Part shown: positions 22,901-33,741 of the stretch, one piece after another
Position numbering within the stretch: the first letter of the stretch is position 1
Layout: the number at the start of each line of letters is the position of its first letter
Program-made: the position numbers and the translations under genes
Notes under the pieces: generated by a model
Databases searched by the model: none
What the model saw: only the letters and a program-made list of their open reading frames with translations
What the model was told of the DNA's origin: nothing
From: Ceratodon purpureus
Taxonomy: Eukaryota; Streptophyta; Bryopsida; Pseudoditrichales; Ditrichaceae
Reading direction: 5' to 3'
NCBI GenBank assembly: GCA_014871385.1
Contig: CM026428.1
Location: forward strand, 2,304,776-2,368,775
Length of the DNA: 64,000 bases

Positions 22901-23403
22901 CAGTCCAAGTATTGGATCCGTAGCTTGCGTCAGGCCTACCTTTACAGTGCTCTCCGGATTTACATGATTGAGACACTGAGGAACTCACCAAGTACATTTC
23001 ACTCAAGTCCTTAAACTCCCAAACGTGAAATACAATGGCTAAACTTATTCCTTGGAGAAATTGTCCATAGCGAGAGCTTGGGCGGGATAGACATAATCAA
23101 ATATTTGAACTACACATGATGAACATAAAATACACACAAAGAGAAAACAAAATGAGGAAGCAAATAAGTCACTTATACTTGACATATAGTAGCCAATTCC
23201 TTGATTTTCAGATGGCCAGATTCATCTGATAAAGAATCCACTTCTGCGATACGGGTGAGGGCATCCTTCTCTTTTCGTCTCTTGTGGTATGTGATCTGCT
23301 TGGAATTACTGAAACGAGGACCTTGCCTTCTTCCTCTACCTCTAATCGCAGAAGATCTAGGAGCCCTAGGCACTCTTGGACTCGGTTCTTCCCCGTCCCT
23401 CAT
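7917..23403 (-). CDS. Element A cargo: protein with ParB-like motif and permuted DNA-methyltransferase-like domain, ten exons
   Basis: Exons: 23403-23179, 22975-22760, 13290-13168, 12800-12208, 12072-11872, 11786-11577, 10506-10288, 10232-8600, 8507-8297, 8208-7917; about 1,306 residues. The intron 22759-13291 holds the gypsy element. Exon 4 has a ParB/Srx-type signature: an IP..DVR block, then [10 protein letters not shown] at 12335-12364. Exon 8 has a long Lys/Glu coiled coil (9560-9700), then DLIIFDVPE (about 9178-9207) where N6/N4 methyltransferases carry their D/N-PP-Y/F motif. The exon 8-9 junction encodes DLTASTGGASIRAS then [10 protein letters not shown], like the SAM-binding motif that follows in permuted enzymes. 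The altered PP motif suggests weak or no catalysis. All joins are in phase except exon 4 to 5, where the donor leaves two bases and exon 5 reads from zero. The ATG at 23403 is provisional; an exon further upstream is possible. Confidence 0.72.
10889..11141. repeat. Direct repeat copy 1, in an intron of the methyltransferase-like gene
   Basis: About 253 bp that recurs at 11303-11556 in the same orientation with only a handful of differences. Each copy contains the palindrome CCTCGGATCCGAGG (here 11085-11098) and the inverted pair GCCTGCTCAAAGCAGGC. Confidence 0.88.
11303..11556. repeat. Direct repeat copy 2, in the same intron
   Basis: Second copy of the 10889-11141 repeat, 414 bp downstream. 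Palindrome at 11500-11513. A lone copy of the palindrome lies between the two at 11263-11276, and a one-base variant occurs at 27894-27907 near the other end of element A. Confidence 0.88.
13314..14025 (+). repeat. 5' LTR of the gypsy element
   Basis: 712 bp, matching the 3' LTR except for about five substitutions (first base, one near position 13, and three further along). Ends in CTAACA just before the primer-binding site. Confidence 0.95.
14029..14046 (+). other. Probable primer-binding site
   Basis: TGGCGACCATGCTGGGGA lies four bases after the 5' LTR. It starts with TGG, complementary to the CCA end of a tRNA, and resembles the TGGCGCC-type site of many plant gypsy elements. The primer tRNA was not identified. 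Confidence 0.6.
14093..15740 (+). CDS. Gypsy gag and start of protease
   Basis: Gag capsid region with a retrotransposon-gag core ([20 protein letters not shown] and following) and a CCHC zinc knuckle [14 protein letters not shown] near 15137-15178. The protease active site is read as [13 protein letters not shown] (about 15685-15723); plant gypsy elements often have DGGS here in place of DSGA. The frame then runs out of register near 15,730-15,745 and would end at 15871 in the wrong frame, while homology continues in another frame. The start ATG at 14093 lies 67 bp after the LTR. Gag itself has no stop. Confidence 0.88.
15741..19611 (+). pseudogene. Gypsy pol: protease end, reverse transcriptase, RNase H, integrase, with three in-frame stops
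   Basis: One frame carries the rest of pol. Reverse transcriptase spans about 16500-17060 with [29 protein letters not shown] and the catalytic IYLDD. RNase H (about 17380-17760) has HTDASN, Glu in KEREALA and DNHSL. Integrase has an HHCC finger (ending CHAC), the DDE residues in [17 protein letters not shown] and NGQAEST, and the GPY-type WHGPYRV module. Stops are TAA at 16822, TGA at 16951 right before the catalytic IYLDD, and TAG at 18106 inside the zinc finger. The first two fit single changes from sense codons; 18106 replaces the usual Tyr of the YWPT block. The domain order is diagnostic of Ty3/gypsy. No chromodomain seen. Confidence 0.9.
19612..21816 (+). pseudogene. Extra gypsy ORF: globular region, coiled coil and XS-like zinc finger
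   Basis: This continues in the pol frame after integrase; a likely own start is the ATG at 19612 ([15 protein letters not shown]). The first 250 residues look globular and were not recognised. Around 20480-20930 follows a long Glu/Gln/Lys coiled coil. A TAG at 20941 interrupts, then the same frame continues through an acidic, Pro-rich linker. It ends with CPAC followed by YQHAM and HNLIHH (21601-21700). That C-x2-C, then H, then H spacing resembles the XS zinc finger of SGS3-type RNA-silencing proteins. SGS3 also pairs a zinc finger with coiled coils, so a role against host silencing is a speculation. Alternative: an env-like or Gag-accessory protein. The stop makes this copy non-functional at full length. 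Confidence 0.65.
21861..22572 (+). repeat. 3' LTR of the gypsy element
   Basis: 712 bp, begins TGTTACCACC and ends CTAACA, followed by the AGTAC duplication. No strong polypurine tract precedes it; GAGAGACAGCTAAA is the only candidate. Confidence 0.95.
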
Positions 23404-24051
23404 GTGTCTCACTAACACGCTCTCGCAATCATACAACTAACTGGGAGGATTGTCATGAAATTGATAAGTGAGACGTTCATTGTCATTTAGCAGACTATGT
23501 GTATCTTCTCCTCTAATCCCTATAACACTTGTATTGTGAGTGGTACCTGTTATGGATGGTGCCAGTATTTAAATAAACTATAATATTAGTAACCATTTAA
23601 ATTATTGCCACTACACCCTTAATGAAGTCCAATATCGATCTGTAAAGAGTATGACACAATATTATGTATGAATTATGGAGATCCACTAATTATCTTTTCA
23701 TGACCTGTACGCAAATTAGAACGACCAATTTAATAAACTGTATCTTAACAAACCCCTATTTAAATTAAAGGTCAATCCTAAAAGATTAACTTGACGGCTG
23801 CTTGTTATATTTGTAGTAGCAAAAGATAACCATATTGGCGCTCTCAGCCGCCTAATGACTTTAGTATGTCAGATACTAAGTAACTAAATTTTGTGCTCTA
23901 TAGGTCATGCAATATCCACCTGTACAAATTATTTATTTTCAGAACATGTAAGGTGGCGATTTATTTAGCCCCCGAAGAACTATATAGTCTCTACAATGTC
24001 TTGGAGTCACAACTCATTGTCTTGTAGTATTCCCGCTCCACCTCTCCTCCA
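23404..24051. promoter_or_regulatory. Shared divergent promoter region of the two element A genes
   Basis: Separates the methyltransferase-like gene (leftward) from the transposase gene (rightward). A TATATAG box at 23981 lies 71 bp before the ATG at 24052. On the other side, TATTTAAATA-like sequence near 23568-23577 could serve the leftward gene. Assignments rest on position only. Confidence 0.5.
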
Positions 24052-27000
24052 ATGCATGATTGTACTTCTTCCATCTTCTATAGTACTCTTAGAATGGCCT
24101 CTCTGCGAGCTCATGATGGAGGTATTCCATTAGTTATGTCTGTAGGTCCAGACAATAAGGTACTTGTCGAGGAGCGACTGCTTAGTTTAAGGTTTGGTTT
24201 TAGAGCCGGGACCATTTACGTGGAAGAAGAGATCTTCGATGATAATGGAGAGATTCGTGAGTGTATATTCCAAGTGAAGGATAGTACACCTGATGGTTAT
24301 GTCTGGACTCTTGGCACTGGAACTTTCAAGGTATACGGGTTATCAGATGCACAGATGTCTGAGTCTACTGTTCTTTTGACCCCTCCTCCTTCAACGTCTA
24401 CTGTTCGAGTTCCTGGTCGAGCATCTGTCAAAATAGAACCGAGTGACAATTCAGTGCACTTGTTGAGTGACTCGGATGATGACACTCACAGTGAAATCAA
24501 GCTAGGAGATACTAGGTCAAATCCATTCCAGTCTCGGGGGTCTCAGCAGTCAAGTCGTCCATCGCGACAAAGCAGTCGTTCTAGTATGTCCGCATCATTG
24601 TCTACAGGGCGTCCACCTATTCATCCTACTTCCCAAAAAAATAGAAGCGTCTTGTTTGCCATCAGGATGACGGCATCAAGAAGGGGCTCCCGATCAGAAC
24701 TGTCGCAGATTGATTTTGACACAATCGACCATGAACAAGTGAAGTACTTACCGCCAGTTTATGACGGAGACATGATTTTTGAGCTGCCCCTTTTATCTGA
24801 AGGAGTTCCAACTCAATTTGGAGGTGGCATGGACGGGATGAGCAAGCAGTATGATGGCCACACCTGGTGCAAGACCATGACCACAAACATCAAGAACGAG
24901 TATGGCCTCACATATCGTAAGTCATCCTGTACTGGACATTTAGAATGTCCCAACCGTAGTTGCGATTATATCTGCAGGAATAATGGAATGGTAAACAGCA
25001 CAGAATGGTCAGGTGTAGCCTTAGTACCGTTTTGTGTGGGAGGATCTCCCACAGAGAAATCTACATTAGCATGCAAAGTATGTAAGACACCTCCAATTTG
25101 TCTAGAACTGTGCGACGCTAGGATCTACCACGTGTCATCCGCAGATAAAGATGTTACTCGTGCGGCCATTCATTTAGGACGTCACAGACATCCTGTATCT
25201 CAAGGTAGATGTCAGGATTCAATGGACGTAATGTTTGAGTGCATTGCTAAGGAGGTTCAGAAGACACCTAACGCCAAGAATTCTGCTATCGTCTTAGCGG
25301 CCAGCAAGCAGTACCTTGCCGATGCTCTGATCCGTCCAACTGCAGGAGGTAGTCATCTTCGAGGAGCATCTATGGATGCTGTAATGGACCAATTTGAGAC
25401 TCTTACATCACCGAATATACGCAATTTTGTTTCTGGCTCGAAGAGGTTTTTCCGCCAAGGAAGAGGAGTGACAGACAGCATCCTGGAGCTGAAGGACTAC
25501 TCCAACTTTGATTTTATCCATCGTAATTAATTCCCTGGACAGAACAAAGGCAAGGTATTTCTGTTCAAGATGTCCACTGATCGTCCAGGAAGTGGTGTGG
25601 ATTTGGTGAAGCGCATGCAGCCTGGAGGCGATCTTCAAGACTGTTGGATCATGTTCGACCATGTCAAGCGCATAGCTGACTGGACCACTATGGCATGCCA
25701 TGTTTATGACAGTAAGTACTGTAAAGTTATGACGATTGCCCTTTGTGACATGCAATCTGAAGATGCTGCTGCTCAGGAGTTATTTTGGCTTGAGCTTAAT
25801 GAAGTTATGCGGAAGAACGGCCTTGAAAATACAAATTTCAAAGGATTCATGGCTGACAACGCTGGAGCCAACTGGCACGCTGTTCGTAAGGTGTATGGGA
25901 ACGGCGATCCCAATGATCCAATGGAAGAACGGGAACGCACTTGTCTTTTCCACTGGACAAAGTGCTTGCAGAGGGCAACTTCCCGGAACATCTTGCCAAG
26001 CTTTCAAGACGAACACAAAGCTTTGTGCAAAGTATGGAAGGACGCAAAGACCCAAGAGGAAGCAGACGCACAATACAACGTCATCCGCGGGTGGTGGCTT
26101 TCGTCAGGCGCCACAACAGAAGAAGGAAGGGGTCATCTAAATGATTGGATGGCTTTCTGGCACTATCAATACAGACAATGGAGAGGCTCAATGCAGCTTG
26201 TAAGTTGAATTCTCTTTTATCCTTTCATCTAGTATTAGTATACTTTAATTATTTTTTATAATCCTGAAAATGACATCATTTGTTTTATTTTTTTTCCCAG
26301 GATCTCACCCTTGACGAGAGAGCCGACATGCCTTCCTGCAACCTTGCCGAAACCGTCCACAACAGATGGCTTCAACAATCAGGAAATACAATGACCTGTT
26401 TGTACGAGGCAACAATGGATGATATGATCCGAGCATTCATGCAAATCACAAGTTACCGGTCTTGGCTGAAGGGAGGAAAGGGCGGTAAAGGTCTGGACAA
26501 AGCAGAACTTCGTTTACGGCACGCTCAACGCTCTGGTGACCCCAAGTTGATTGCTGAGGCAGTGAACTCCTACCCGGGAGCCGAGGATATATTGACGAAG
26601 AAAGGAGGCTTGGAAGGTGCAGAGATCTTTGGATCTACAAAACGGAAGTTAGATTTGCCGCCCGGTTCCAGTCATGACTCTCATCGTTATGATACAGTGA
26701 ATTACTCCATTCCTCGTGATGGCACGAGGTCCACCAGAGCACGCATTGAGGAGGCCCTTTCTCAACCTGACTCGGGTGTTCAACACACTACTTCAGTGCA
26801 GGAGACAGATTGCGACCCCTCTAAGTGGCACATTGCCAGACTGTCCGGCAAGTCTAACCGAAAATGCCAAGTAATGCAGGCTCATACGAATGAGAAGTGT
26901 GATACCCGAGTGCGCCGAGGTACACATGGTACGCCTGCTCCTACATATGTAGGGATGAAGAAGGAGTTCAGAACTGATCGTCATATTTCTACTGACTTTT

Positions 27001-27671
27001 GGTTTTACGCCCATGACATTAATAGATGTGTAAAAGGCACAAAGAAGTCGTTTGTGATCGATTGGCCATCTATCCCGCAGACTTGGCCTGTGAAAAGGGG
27101 CACGAATTTGACCATCAAAGAGATTTTGGCTCTTGAAGAGGCCGGGTTCCAACTCCAACAACGTGGAGTACTATCACCTCGACGTCAGTTCTAGGTTGCT
27201 GCTAATATGCCGCTTCCAAGGAGTCATTTCCCGGTTCCTGTCGATCCTGATACACACCCGACGACTCGAAACGGATATGCCATCAGGAGAAGTTCTGACG
27301 CTCCTACCTCCAAGCACCGCAACAAGTGGAGCAGCGCGGGTCTCATGAACAAGTATTGGATAACAAGTGTCACATCGATCCCATATCCAGGATTTGGCTG
27401 TGTCATCTCCTTGAAGAGTCCCAGTGAAACCATATATTGTATCACCATCACGGACTTTCCTGGATGTACTTGCCCCGACTTCATGAAAATGACTTTGGAA
27501 ACCCTTGGCAAAAGAGACCAGTGGAAGTACTGCAAACATGTTTATTATATCTTCCGCTATCTATGTGAGATGGATTACAAGGTTGATACTTTCATGCACG
27601 CCCCTAGCTTCAGCTTCAACGAAGTTATGCGTGTTCTAGAGATGGCCAAAGTTGCTGAACCGCTTGAGTAG
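24052..27671 (+). pseudogene. Element A transposase, MULE/Zisupton-like with SWIM finger, two in-frame stops
   Basis: Two exons, 24052-26200 and 26301-27671, stay in one frame throughout, with only TAA at 25528 and TAG at 27192 interrupting. The N-terminal 130 residues are globular; a Ser-rich linker follows. A Cys/His-rich module (about 24925-25200, ending HLGRHRHP) is a likely DNA-binding zinc region. The DDE-type core has an Asp in WIMFDHVKR (about 25645), Asp in FKGFMADNAGANWHAV (about 25840-25885) and CLFHW after it. The C-terminus holds a SWIM finger: CTCPDF (about 27465) then CKHVYYI (27531-27551). Those features are shared by MULE and Zisupton-type transposases. Both stops can come from C-to-T changes in Gln codons. 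Start could also be the ATG at 24094. As it stands, no full-length enzyme is made. Confidence 0.8.
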
Positions 27672-28191
27672 TTTTTCGTATGATTAGACTCTGATATTGA
27701 GTGACCAATACAGTTCAAAAATACATTATATGAATAGCGGAATTGATTTGTTTTGGCTTTGTGCTGGATTTGGAATCCGCAGAACATAAATAAAGGTCAC
27801 TATTTTATTTATTAATTGTTCACTTCTCAAATTTGGTCGTGTAAAAATTAAGAAGGAAAGTAATGTTTTGGCATATTTTGGGAATATTCTGTCTTCGGAT
27901 CCGAGGAGAGAATATTCCCTTACGACCTCAAACTATTCTTTTTCCAGTTCCGAGACCACGAAAATGATTAAAAAAAAATTTCAAAAAAATTGGTTATGTA
28001 ACTTAAATAGTTAGATATTACCTGAAACCACGCACATTTCATTCATTCCACGGTTATAGGCTCTACTTATTTGGCATTCATATATACAAGCAAAGTGTCC
28101 CAAATCGCTCATCATTGTGTGATAGCTCTCAAAAAAACTCAAAAAATATACTAAAAACTCAATTTTTTACAGAGAAACTGATTTTTTTTGG
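27672..28191. other. Right subterminal region of element A
   Basis: AT-rich, no gene. Contains a one-base variant of the CCTCGGATCCGAGG palindrome at 27894-27907 that also occurs three times in an intron of the cargo gene. Confidence 0.5.
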
Positions 28192-28233
28192 GCTCACCGC
28201 TCACTGCTCACTGCTCACCGCTCACAAGATAGC
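28192..28233 (-). repeat. Right terminal inverted repeat of element A
   Basis: Reverse complement of 6801-6842 with 41 of 42 positions identical, again with five GTGAGC(G/A) heptamers read on the minus strand. The second copy of the 15-bp direct repeat starts three bases outside. Confidence 0.88.
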
Positions 28234-28236
28234 GTC

Positions 28237-28659
28237 GCTGACGATGCTGCCAGTTCGGGCTTGAGAATCATTTGTTGTTTTTTTGTTATTGTTTTTTTTA
28301 ATAGATTCTGGAGTTTGGTGCTGCGACGTGAACTGGTGGCGCACCGACTATAGTAGTGAAGGAATCAAGTGCAGGTGTGGTTTTTTAATTTTCAATTTTT
28401 AATTTTCTTTTGGCAATAAAGAAGGGACGAGGTCTATGCACCGACTGTAGTAGTGAAGGAATCAAAAATCACACCACGGAAGGATAACTTAGGGGGACTT
28501 TCCATGTGTGGAAACCCATCTGTCCAATGTTCATGCTATATAATATAAATTACCTTTGGAAGGACATTTTTAATAGTTGTAGTTTATGCCTTTTCTACTA
28601 TACTATTTTTGATTTTTTGATTAAATGATTTTCAAAATTTAAAAAAAAAAAAAAAAACT
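28237..28659. other. Spacer between elements A and B
   Basis: Starts with the direct repeat GCTGACGATGCTGCC (28237-28251). A 26-bp sequence (GCACCGACT, one variable base, then TAGTAGTGAAGGAATCAA) occurs at about 28341 and again at about 28439. Ends in a run of 17 A before the TATAA that flanks element B. No gene seen. Confidence 0.6.
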
Positions 28660-28664
28660 TATAA

Positions 28665-28694
28665 TACTACATATAGGTGTAAGCACACTACGCC
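28665..28694 (+). repeat. Left terminal inverted repeat of element B
   Basis: Reads TACTACATATAGGTG then AAGCACACTACGCC after one T. The matching right end on the minus strand starts CTCTTCATATGGGTG. CACTAC occurs inside both, 21 bases from the end. Confidence 0.55.
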
Positions 28695-30186
28695 CCCATA
28701 AAAAGTATGTCAAAAAAGTACTTTTCTGGAAATACCCGGTAGAAAGTACTCTGTTTTCCCAAGTAAAAACTGTGCGAATGCATTTCCCATTACAGAATAT
28801 GTTTGGAACATTGCTTAGCATTGTTATTGTATTCCCAATATCACAAAAAAAGTCGCATGGAGTAATAAAAGTAGTACTTTTCCCAAATTTAAAAGTATGT
28901 CAGATTGTCGAAAATTCTACAAAGTACAAATTTGTGCTCAGTTAGATGTTCTTTTTTCCTGTAATCTTGTAACAGGGAATAGGACTCATAAATGGCTACG
29001 GACCCCACTTGAAGAAACTAAGAGAAGCTGAAGATCCCTGGAAAAATTCGCTGCCTTTTGTCTTTTTTTTTCGCAGCCTAGAATTCCTAAAATATAAGGA
29101 TCTTTTGTGATTTTCCTACGTAGAAGGCTTTCTGGACGTGTGCCCCATGTTGGCTAACGGCCATTTCATTCTTATCAGTTGTTTTATTAGACATTAAGAA
29201 TTGATGCGGCCGCCACCAAGAGTAGTTGAAAATGTACTTCCAAAATGAGAAGTACTTAGAGTACTTTACAGCAGAATTTTGAACCGTCAGATTACCATGG
29301 GCTCACATCTCAGCCGTACGCGTTGTTGATAAGGTCCGATTTAAGTGGATCTAGCCGGTTTCGAATGCAGGTGGATCTTCTGTTAGTTTAATGGATGGAT
29401 GGATTTCACTAGAATCTGTCCATCTACAATTGGTTTCTCTTGCATGCACCTACAGTGCATGCAAGGGTTCTGAACGTCGACTGAAGTTGTTTTTCGGAGT
29501 TGCAAGGTCTCTAAGCTGCGGCGCAGCCATCGCCAGGGTTTGTTACACAAATGTCTGGGGAAGGGCATCTTCCGAACTCCACACTAGTTCAATCCCTCAT
29601 AACATCCTACTACGTAGTGCGAGATCCCCCGCAGCTTGTGCAGCAGAGTATTACACATTACTACCTTGTCTGCGACGTTGTCAACGAAGAGTTTGAGAGT
29701 GTAGGTCAGCATTTCACCACCTATTCATGTGATAGTCCCTCTGATGATGTGTCTAGTAGTACCCACGTATCCAAAACTCCAACTTCAAAGGTTGGAGATA
29801 TTAGCTAGTACCTGCATCATTCAAACGAAGCGTTGCAGTCCCGTGAGCGCCTGGTCCAGTCGCCCAAAACCTTGTTTGGATCCTTCACTGTTGAGGGCGG
29901 TCTCCCTCGGCAGGAACTCAGGTTCTACCCCGACTGTCGGAGTCCTTCCCCTGTGCATTCGGTGAGTTTCTCTTCAAGTTCATGCACAACTTCTAAGTTT
30001 TGATTATGTACTTGTTTTGCTGTCAAATTTATGTTCTTTGATGGCAACATGTTGTACTTGTTCCCCACTGTATTTGCACGTAGGTCCAGGACAAGGCTCT
30101 TGCAACCTCTATTTTTCCAGATTGTGATCTGCCTTCTCTAACCGCGTAGTCTCTTCTGTGGGTTCACGGGTCTCATCATTTGTAGC
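28695..30186. other. Left subterminal region and 5' flank of the element B transposase gene
   Basis: Rich in AGTACTT-like words between about 28,700 and 29,290. An open frame at 29551-29808 (MSGEGHLPNSTLVQ and on, 85 residues) has no recognised motif; it could be a small gene or an upstream exon of the transposase gene, since several plausible donors and acceptors lie between it and 30187. Confidence 0.45.
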
Positions 30187-33100
30187 ATGGGCGACCAAGC
30201 CCGGAGACAGAGGTTGAGGCCGCAACGTGCTGGTCAAGCGGAGAGGGCCTCATCGATGGAAACTGCAGAGGCTGCACGGTTAGAGAAGGCAGAGCGGAAT
30301 CGGTTGTACCAGGAACGCCATCGCAAGAGAATTTCCATGGACTCGGAAGGAGGAGAGACGTGTACGACAAACACAGCTCCTGAGATTGCAGATGCCATTT
30401 CTACGAGAGATGCATCTAGGGTTGCTCAGAAAATTGTGCACAGCCTGTGTGATGAGCTAAACCTTCTTCCTGGTCCCCACTGTCATCAAACTGTGCTTGA
30501 GAAGGTTCTTCGCCACAGTCTTGTTAGGCCTTTGTTACCTTACTATTATCCTCGGGATTCAGAAGCAAAGAGTATTCATTATTTTATTCAAAGTTATAGA
30601 GCAGAGTTACAGTCCGTGTCCATACCGTTTTCAAACAACATGTTGTCTAGAAAAGGTGCTCTTTTGGATGCTGCTGTAAGTGGGAATATTGGGGGTGTTA
30701 GGGCGCTTGCACGTGTCTTAGGAACCAAGACAGATAATATACAAGCTGCCTTGGAAAGAAGAGAAGAGTATGAGGAGGGTGCTGCTCGGTTTGCACCCCT
30801 TCGCAGGCAAAAACGCACAGATGGATCTACAGAGTACTGCCTTGCTACAGTTCAGGCTTGGTGGCACAGTGAAACCAGAGTAAGTTCAAATAGAAAGGAC
30901 GTCGTCAACAAGGGTGGTGGGCTGAAGAGAGGAGGAGAGACACATCCAAAGCACTATTTGACAGTCACGCAGGTATGTCTTCGATACTTTGCATGAAAAC
31001 CATCTTGTACCGCATGTACACAACAATCATATTGTACAATGTTGCTGTTACTTAATGTACTTTGACACCGTTTGTATTTCACGTACTTGCAAAGAAGTAC
31101 TAACAGTGTCAAAAATTCTCCCCTATGTTACTCTTTTTATGTCAAAGTGCAAAAAGTATTTTCCTTAATGAAAACACTAGAGTACTCTTACTGTCACATG
31201 TACTACTTCTTATATTATGTGTACTTCGAATTTACTTTTTGTACTAATGGATGTATATAATTTGTATTATTATGATTTAAGGTACAATCCGCATGTAGTT
31301 TTCATAATCTACGTAGTACTTGATGGGGGTGGTGTTGTATATTGCAGTACTTTAATATTTTGTGTATGTACATTTACTTAGTACTTTTTAAAAGGCAGGG
31401 TACTCGTGGTATTCATGTTATTGCCGAAGATGTATTTGTTGATACTCTGTGAATGTACTTTTGGTTTTCAATGTACTTCTAGGTTCAGATTGTTCAGATC
31501 TGTAGTACTAATAATACTTTCTTATGTATGTGGGTTGCAGACGACGTTCTTTTTGCAGTTCAAAGAGGCTCATCTAGAGTGTAAGATTGGGCAACGTAGA
31601 TTCGAGAATCTGAAACCATGGTATGTGAAACCTCTGAGGGACCGTAATGTCTGCTGCTGTATCTACCATGTAGAAATGGATCTCATGAGGGTAGGACTGA
31701 ACACCTTACGGGAGGAGAAGAGGGGACTGCATGCACAAAAAGATTGCTCTTGTGAATGTGACGTTTGTTCTGCTTCTGTGGAGACTGCCACCGGTGAGGG
31801 TATAGGCTGTGATGCTCATCACAGAGTATACAAGAGGATCACTCATTTGTGGGAAGCTTGTCTCTGCAAGAAGCCAGAGTTCAATGAATGGCACAAGCTC
31901 GATTGTCTAATGGGTGATTGTGAAGAATGTGGTGTAGATACTCTTGGTTTTTGCCCACAGGAGATGTCTTCACTGGAGGAACCTAAACTAAGGTGGAAAC
32001 ACTTCTCGTATGTTACTATTGGCACTGACCGTGAGACAGGGAAGGCGAAGAAAAGGCTGCAAGAGGTATATGAAGAGACTAGTCCTTTGGAGTTTGTTAC
32101 TTACCTAAAACCCAAAGTTCAAGCCTTTATCAAGCATAATTTTATTGCCAATTGGCAGGATTGGCAGTGCAAGGAAATGATGGAAGGTTTGCCTGAGGGA
32201 ATTATAGTTTCCCACATCGATTTTGCAGAGAACTATGAATTCCAGATTCAAAACGAAGTTCAGAGCATGTATTATATGTCTGAGTATGTGTCCTTGTTGG
32301 TCCACATCACTTTGCAGAGAGTCCGTGATGTGAGTGGTGATTTGATCACCATAAAAAATACACACTACTATATTTCGGATGACAAGAAACATGACAGTTT
32401 GTTCGTTCAGCATTGTCTTATGCTACACTGGAGGTGGTTGATTGCTAACGGGGAAAAACCGAGGGAGCATTGGGTATTCTCTGATGGCTGTGCAGGTCAG
32501 TTTAAGGGGGCTACAGCAATGTATTTTGTTGCTAGGTATCCCAGTCTCACAGGAGGGTGCTCTATGATCTGGAACTTTTTCGCAACTGGACATGGGAAAG
32601 GTACTTGTTAATCTGTACTTCTTTGAGTGAAGCTCCTGTACTTTTGTACTTTTATTACTACAGCGTATGTACTTATGTACTTCTTGAGTGGAGATAGTGT
32701 ACTTATGTACTTGTATGAGTAAAGCAGAATCTTTATTACGGGATGGAGATGATGTGCTAAGCAGTGAACATTGTTTTACTGAACATTATTGGATGCAATT
32801 GTAGGTGAATGGGATGGTGCAGGAGCCGTGGTGAAGCGTGCTTTACGTATCGAACAGATTCGAAACCCTGAGAGGCAGCTGCAGAACGCACTCCAATGTG
32901 TAGAGTTCTTACAGCAGGGCTTTTCTAATAGAGCGCCTTCTTCGTATGCAGGGACCAGCAGCAGAGATATTCACCGTACCTTTTGGCACGTAGGTGAGAA
33001 CGAGATCAGTAGGGAGTCATCGATGGCGTGTCACACTATTGCAGGCTCAAGATCTCTCCATTCCATTATGGGGAATTCTACCATCAATAAGACATGTCTG

Positions 33101-33741
33101 CTGGTCAGACCTTTGTCATGTTTCTGTGCATCCTGTATAGATAAATATTGGGAGAATTGTGAACAAACAGCTCATGTCCCTGGGTGGAGGGCAGTACAAA
33201 TCCAGCCGAAAGCACCGTCAGAGGACCTGGAGACCCTGGATGACGACCCAGTCGAGCAGGTACTGTTCTGTAATAGCACTGCAGTTGTAATGTTTTGTTT
33301 TTACATCCCATTGAGATTTTTTGAATTCAGAACCTTGCTGCATACATGAAGAATAATTTGAGGTTCTGAATCTACTGATTTATTCAGGTCCACCATGGAG
33401 AGAGGCTAGACGACGTCGTTGACATTGGTGACAATTTTGTAGTTCCAGCTGAACAACCAAATGAAGAGGGTGTTGACTTCTACATCTTGCAATGCCAACG
33501 ACGAAAGTATAAACTAGAGGCTCATCTTGCGTGTCCTTGGGGTGCCGAATTTGAAGCAGGGGATTTTGTCATTGAAGGCACATATTACAAAAAGTCTGGC
33601 CGGGGTGAATACACATACACATATCTTGAAAAATCAGTAGTAGCTCATGTTTCATCGCACCTGGTTCTAGCCTGCAAGTTCCGAATGAAACTTGCCCCAT
33701 ATTGCCTGAAAGGTGGGGATCCAGTTTATAAGATCTCCTGA
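30187..33741 (+). CDS. Element B DDE-transposase-like protein, four exons, intact
   Basis: Exons 30187-30972, 31541-32600, 32805-33259 and 33388-33741 join in phase to 884 residues with no stop. The N-terminus is Arg-rich (bipartite nuclear-signal-like). A Cys/His cluster (about 31745-31965) includes CSCECDVC and CLMGDCEECG and is a likely zinc module. The core has HIDFAENYEFQIQNEVQ, then FSDGCAGQFKG, then WNFFATGHGKG joined across the intron to EWDGAGAVVKRA. I recall this trio of motifs from uncharacterised transposon-like proteins of animals and other eukaryotes; the Asp residues of DFAEN, SDG and WDG are candidate catalytic acids. That role is inferred and the superfamily is not recognised. 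Introns, unlike exons, are packed with GTAC. It faces the SET gene. Intact coding makes it the best candidate for activity in the window. Confidence 0.75.

Larger units (their letters stand above)
6801..28233. mobile_element. Element A: giant DNA transposon with SWIM transposase and ParB/methyltransferase-like cargo
   Basis: The region is bounded by near-perfect 42-bp inverted repeats (6801-6842 and 28192-28233). Inside are two divergent genes with a shared 650-bp intergenic space: the methyltransferase-like gene on the minus strand (7917-23403) and the transposase pseudogene on the plus strand (24052-27671). An LTR retrotransposon of 9,259 bp is nested in one intron; without it element A is about 12.2 kb. 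The transposase resembles MULE or Zisupton-like enzymes (DDE-type core, CxxHW-like segment, C-terminal SWIM finger), so those superfamilies are the candidates. The classic 8-9 bp target duplication of MULEs is not visible; a 15-bp direct repeat lies just outside instead. The boundaries are seen; single-unit mobility is inferred. Confidence 0.8.

Noticed and set aside
25523-25569. A 47-nt intron that would remove the stop at 25528
   Set aside because: Splicing there shifts the frame and meets a stop at once; a nonsense change is simpler.
24052-27671. Stop-codon readthrough or an alternative genetic code in the transposase
   Set aside because: Host genes in the window use standard stops, and the lesions differ in kind and context.
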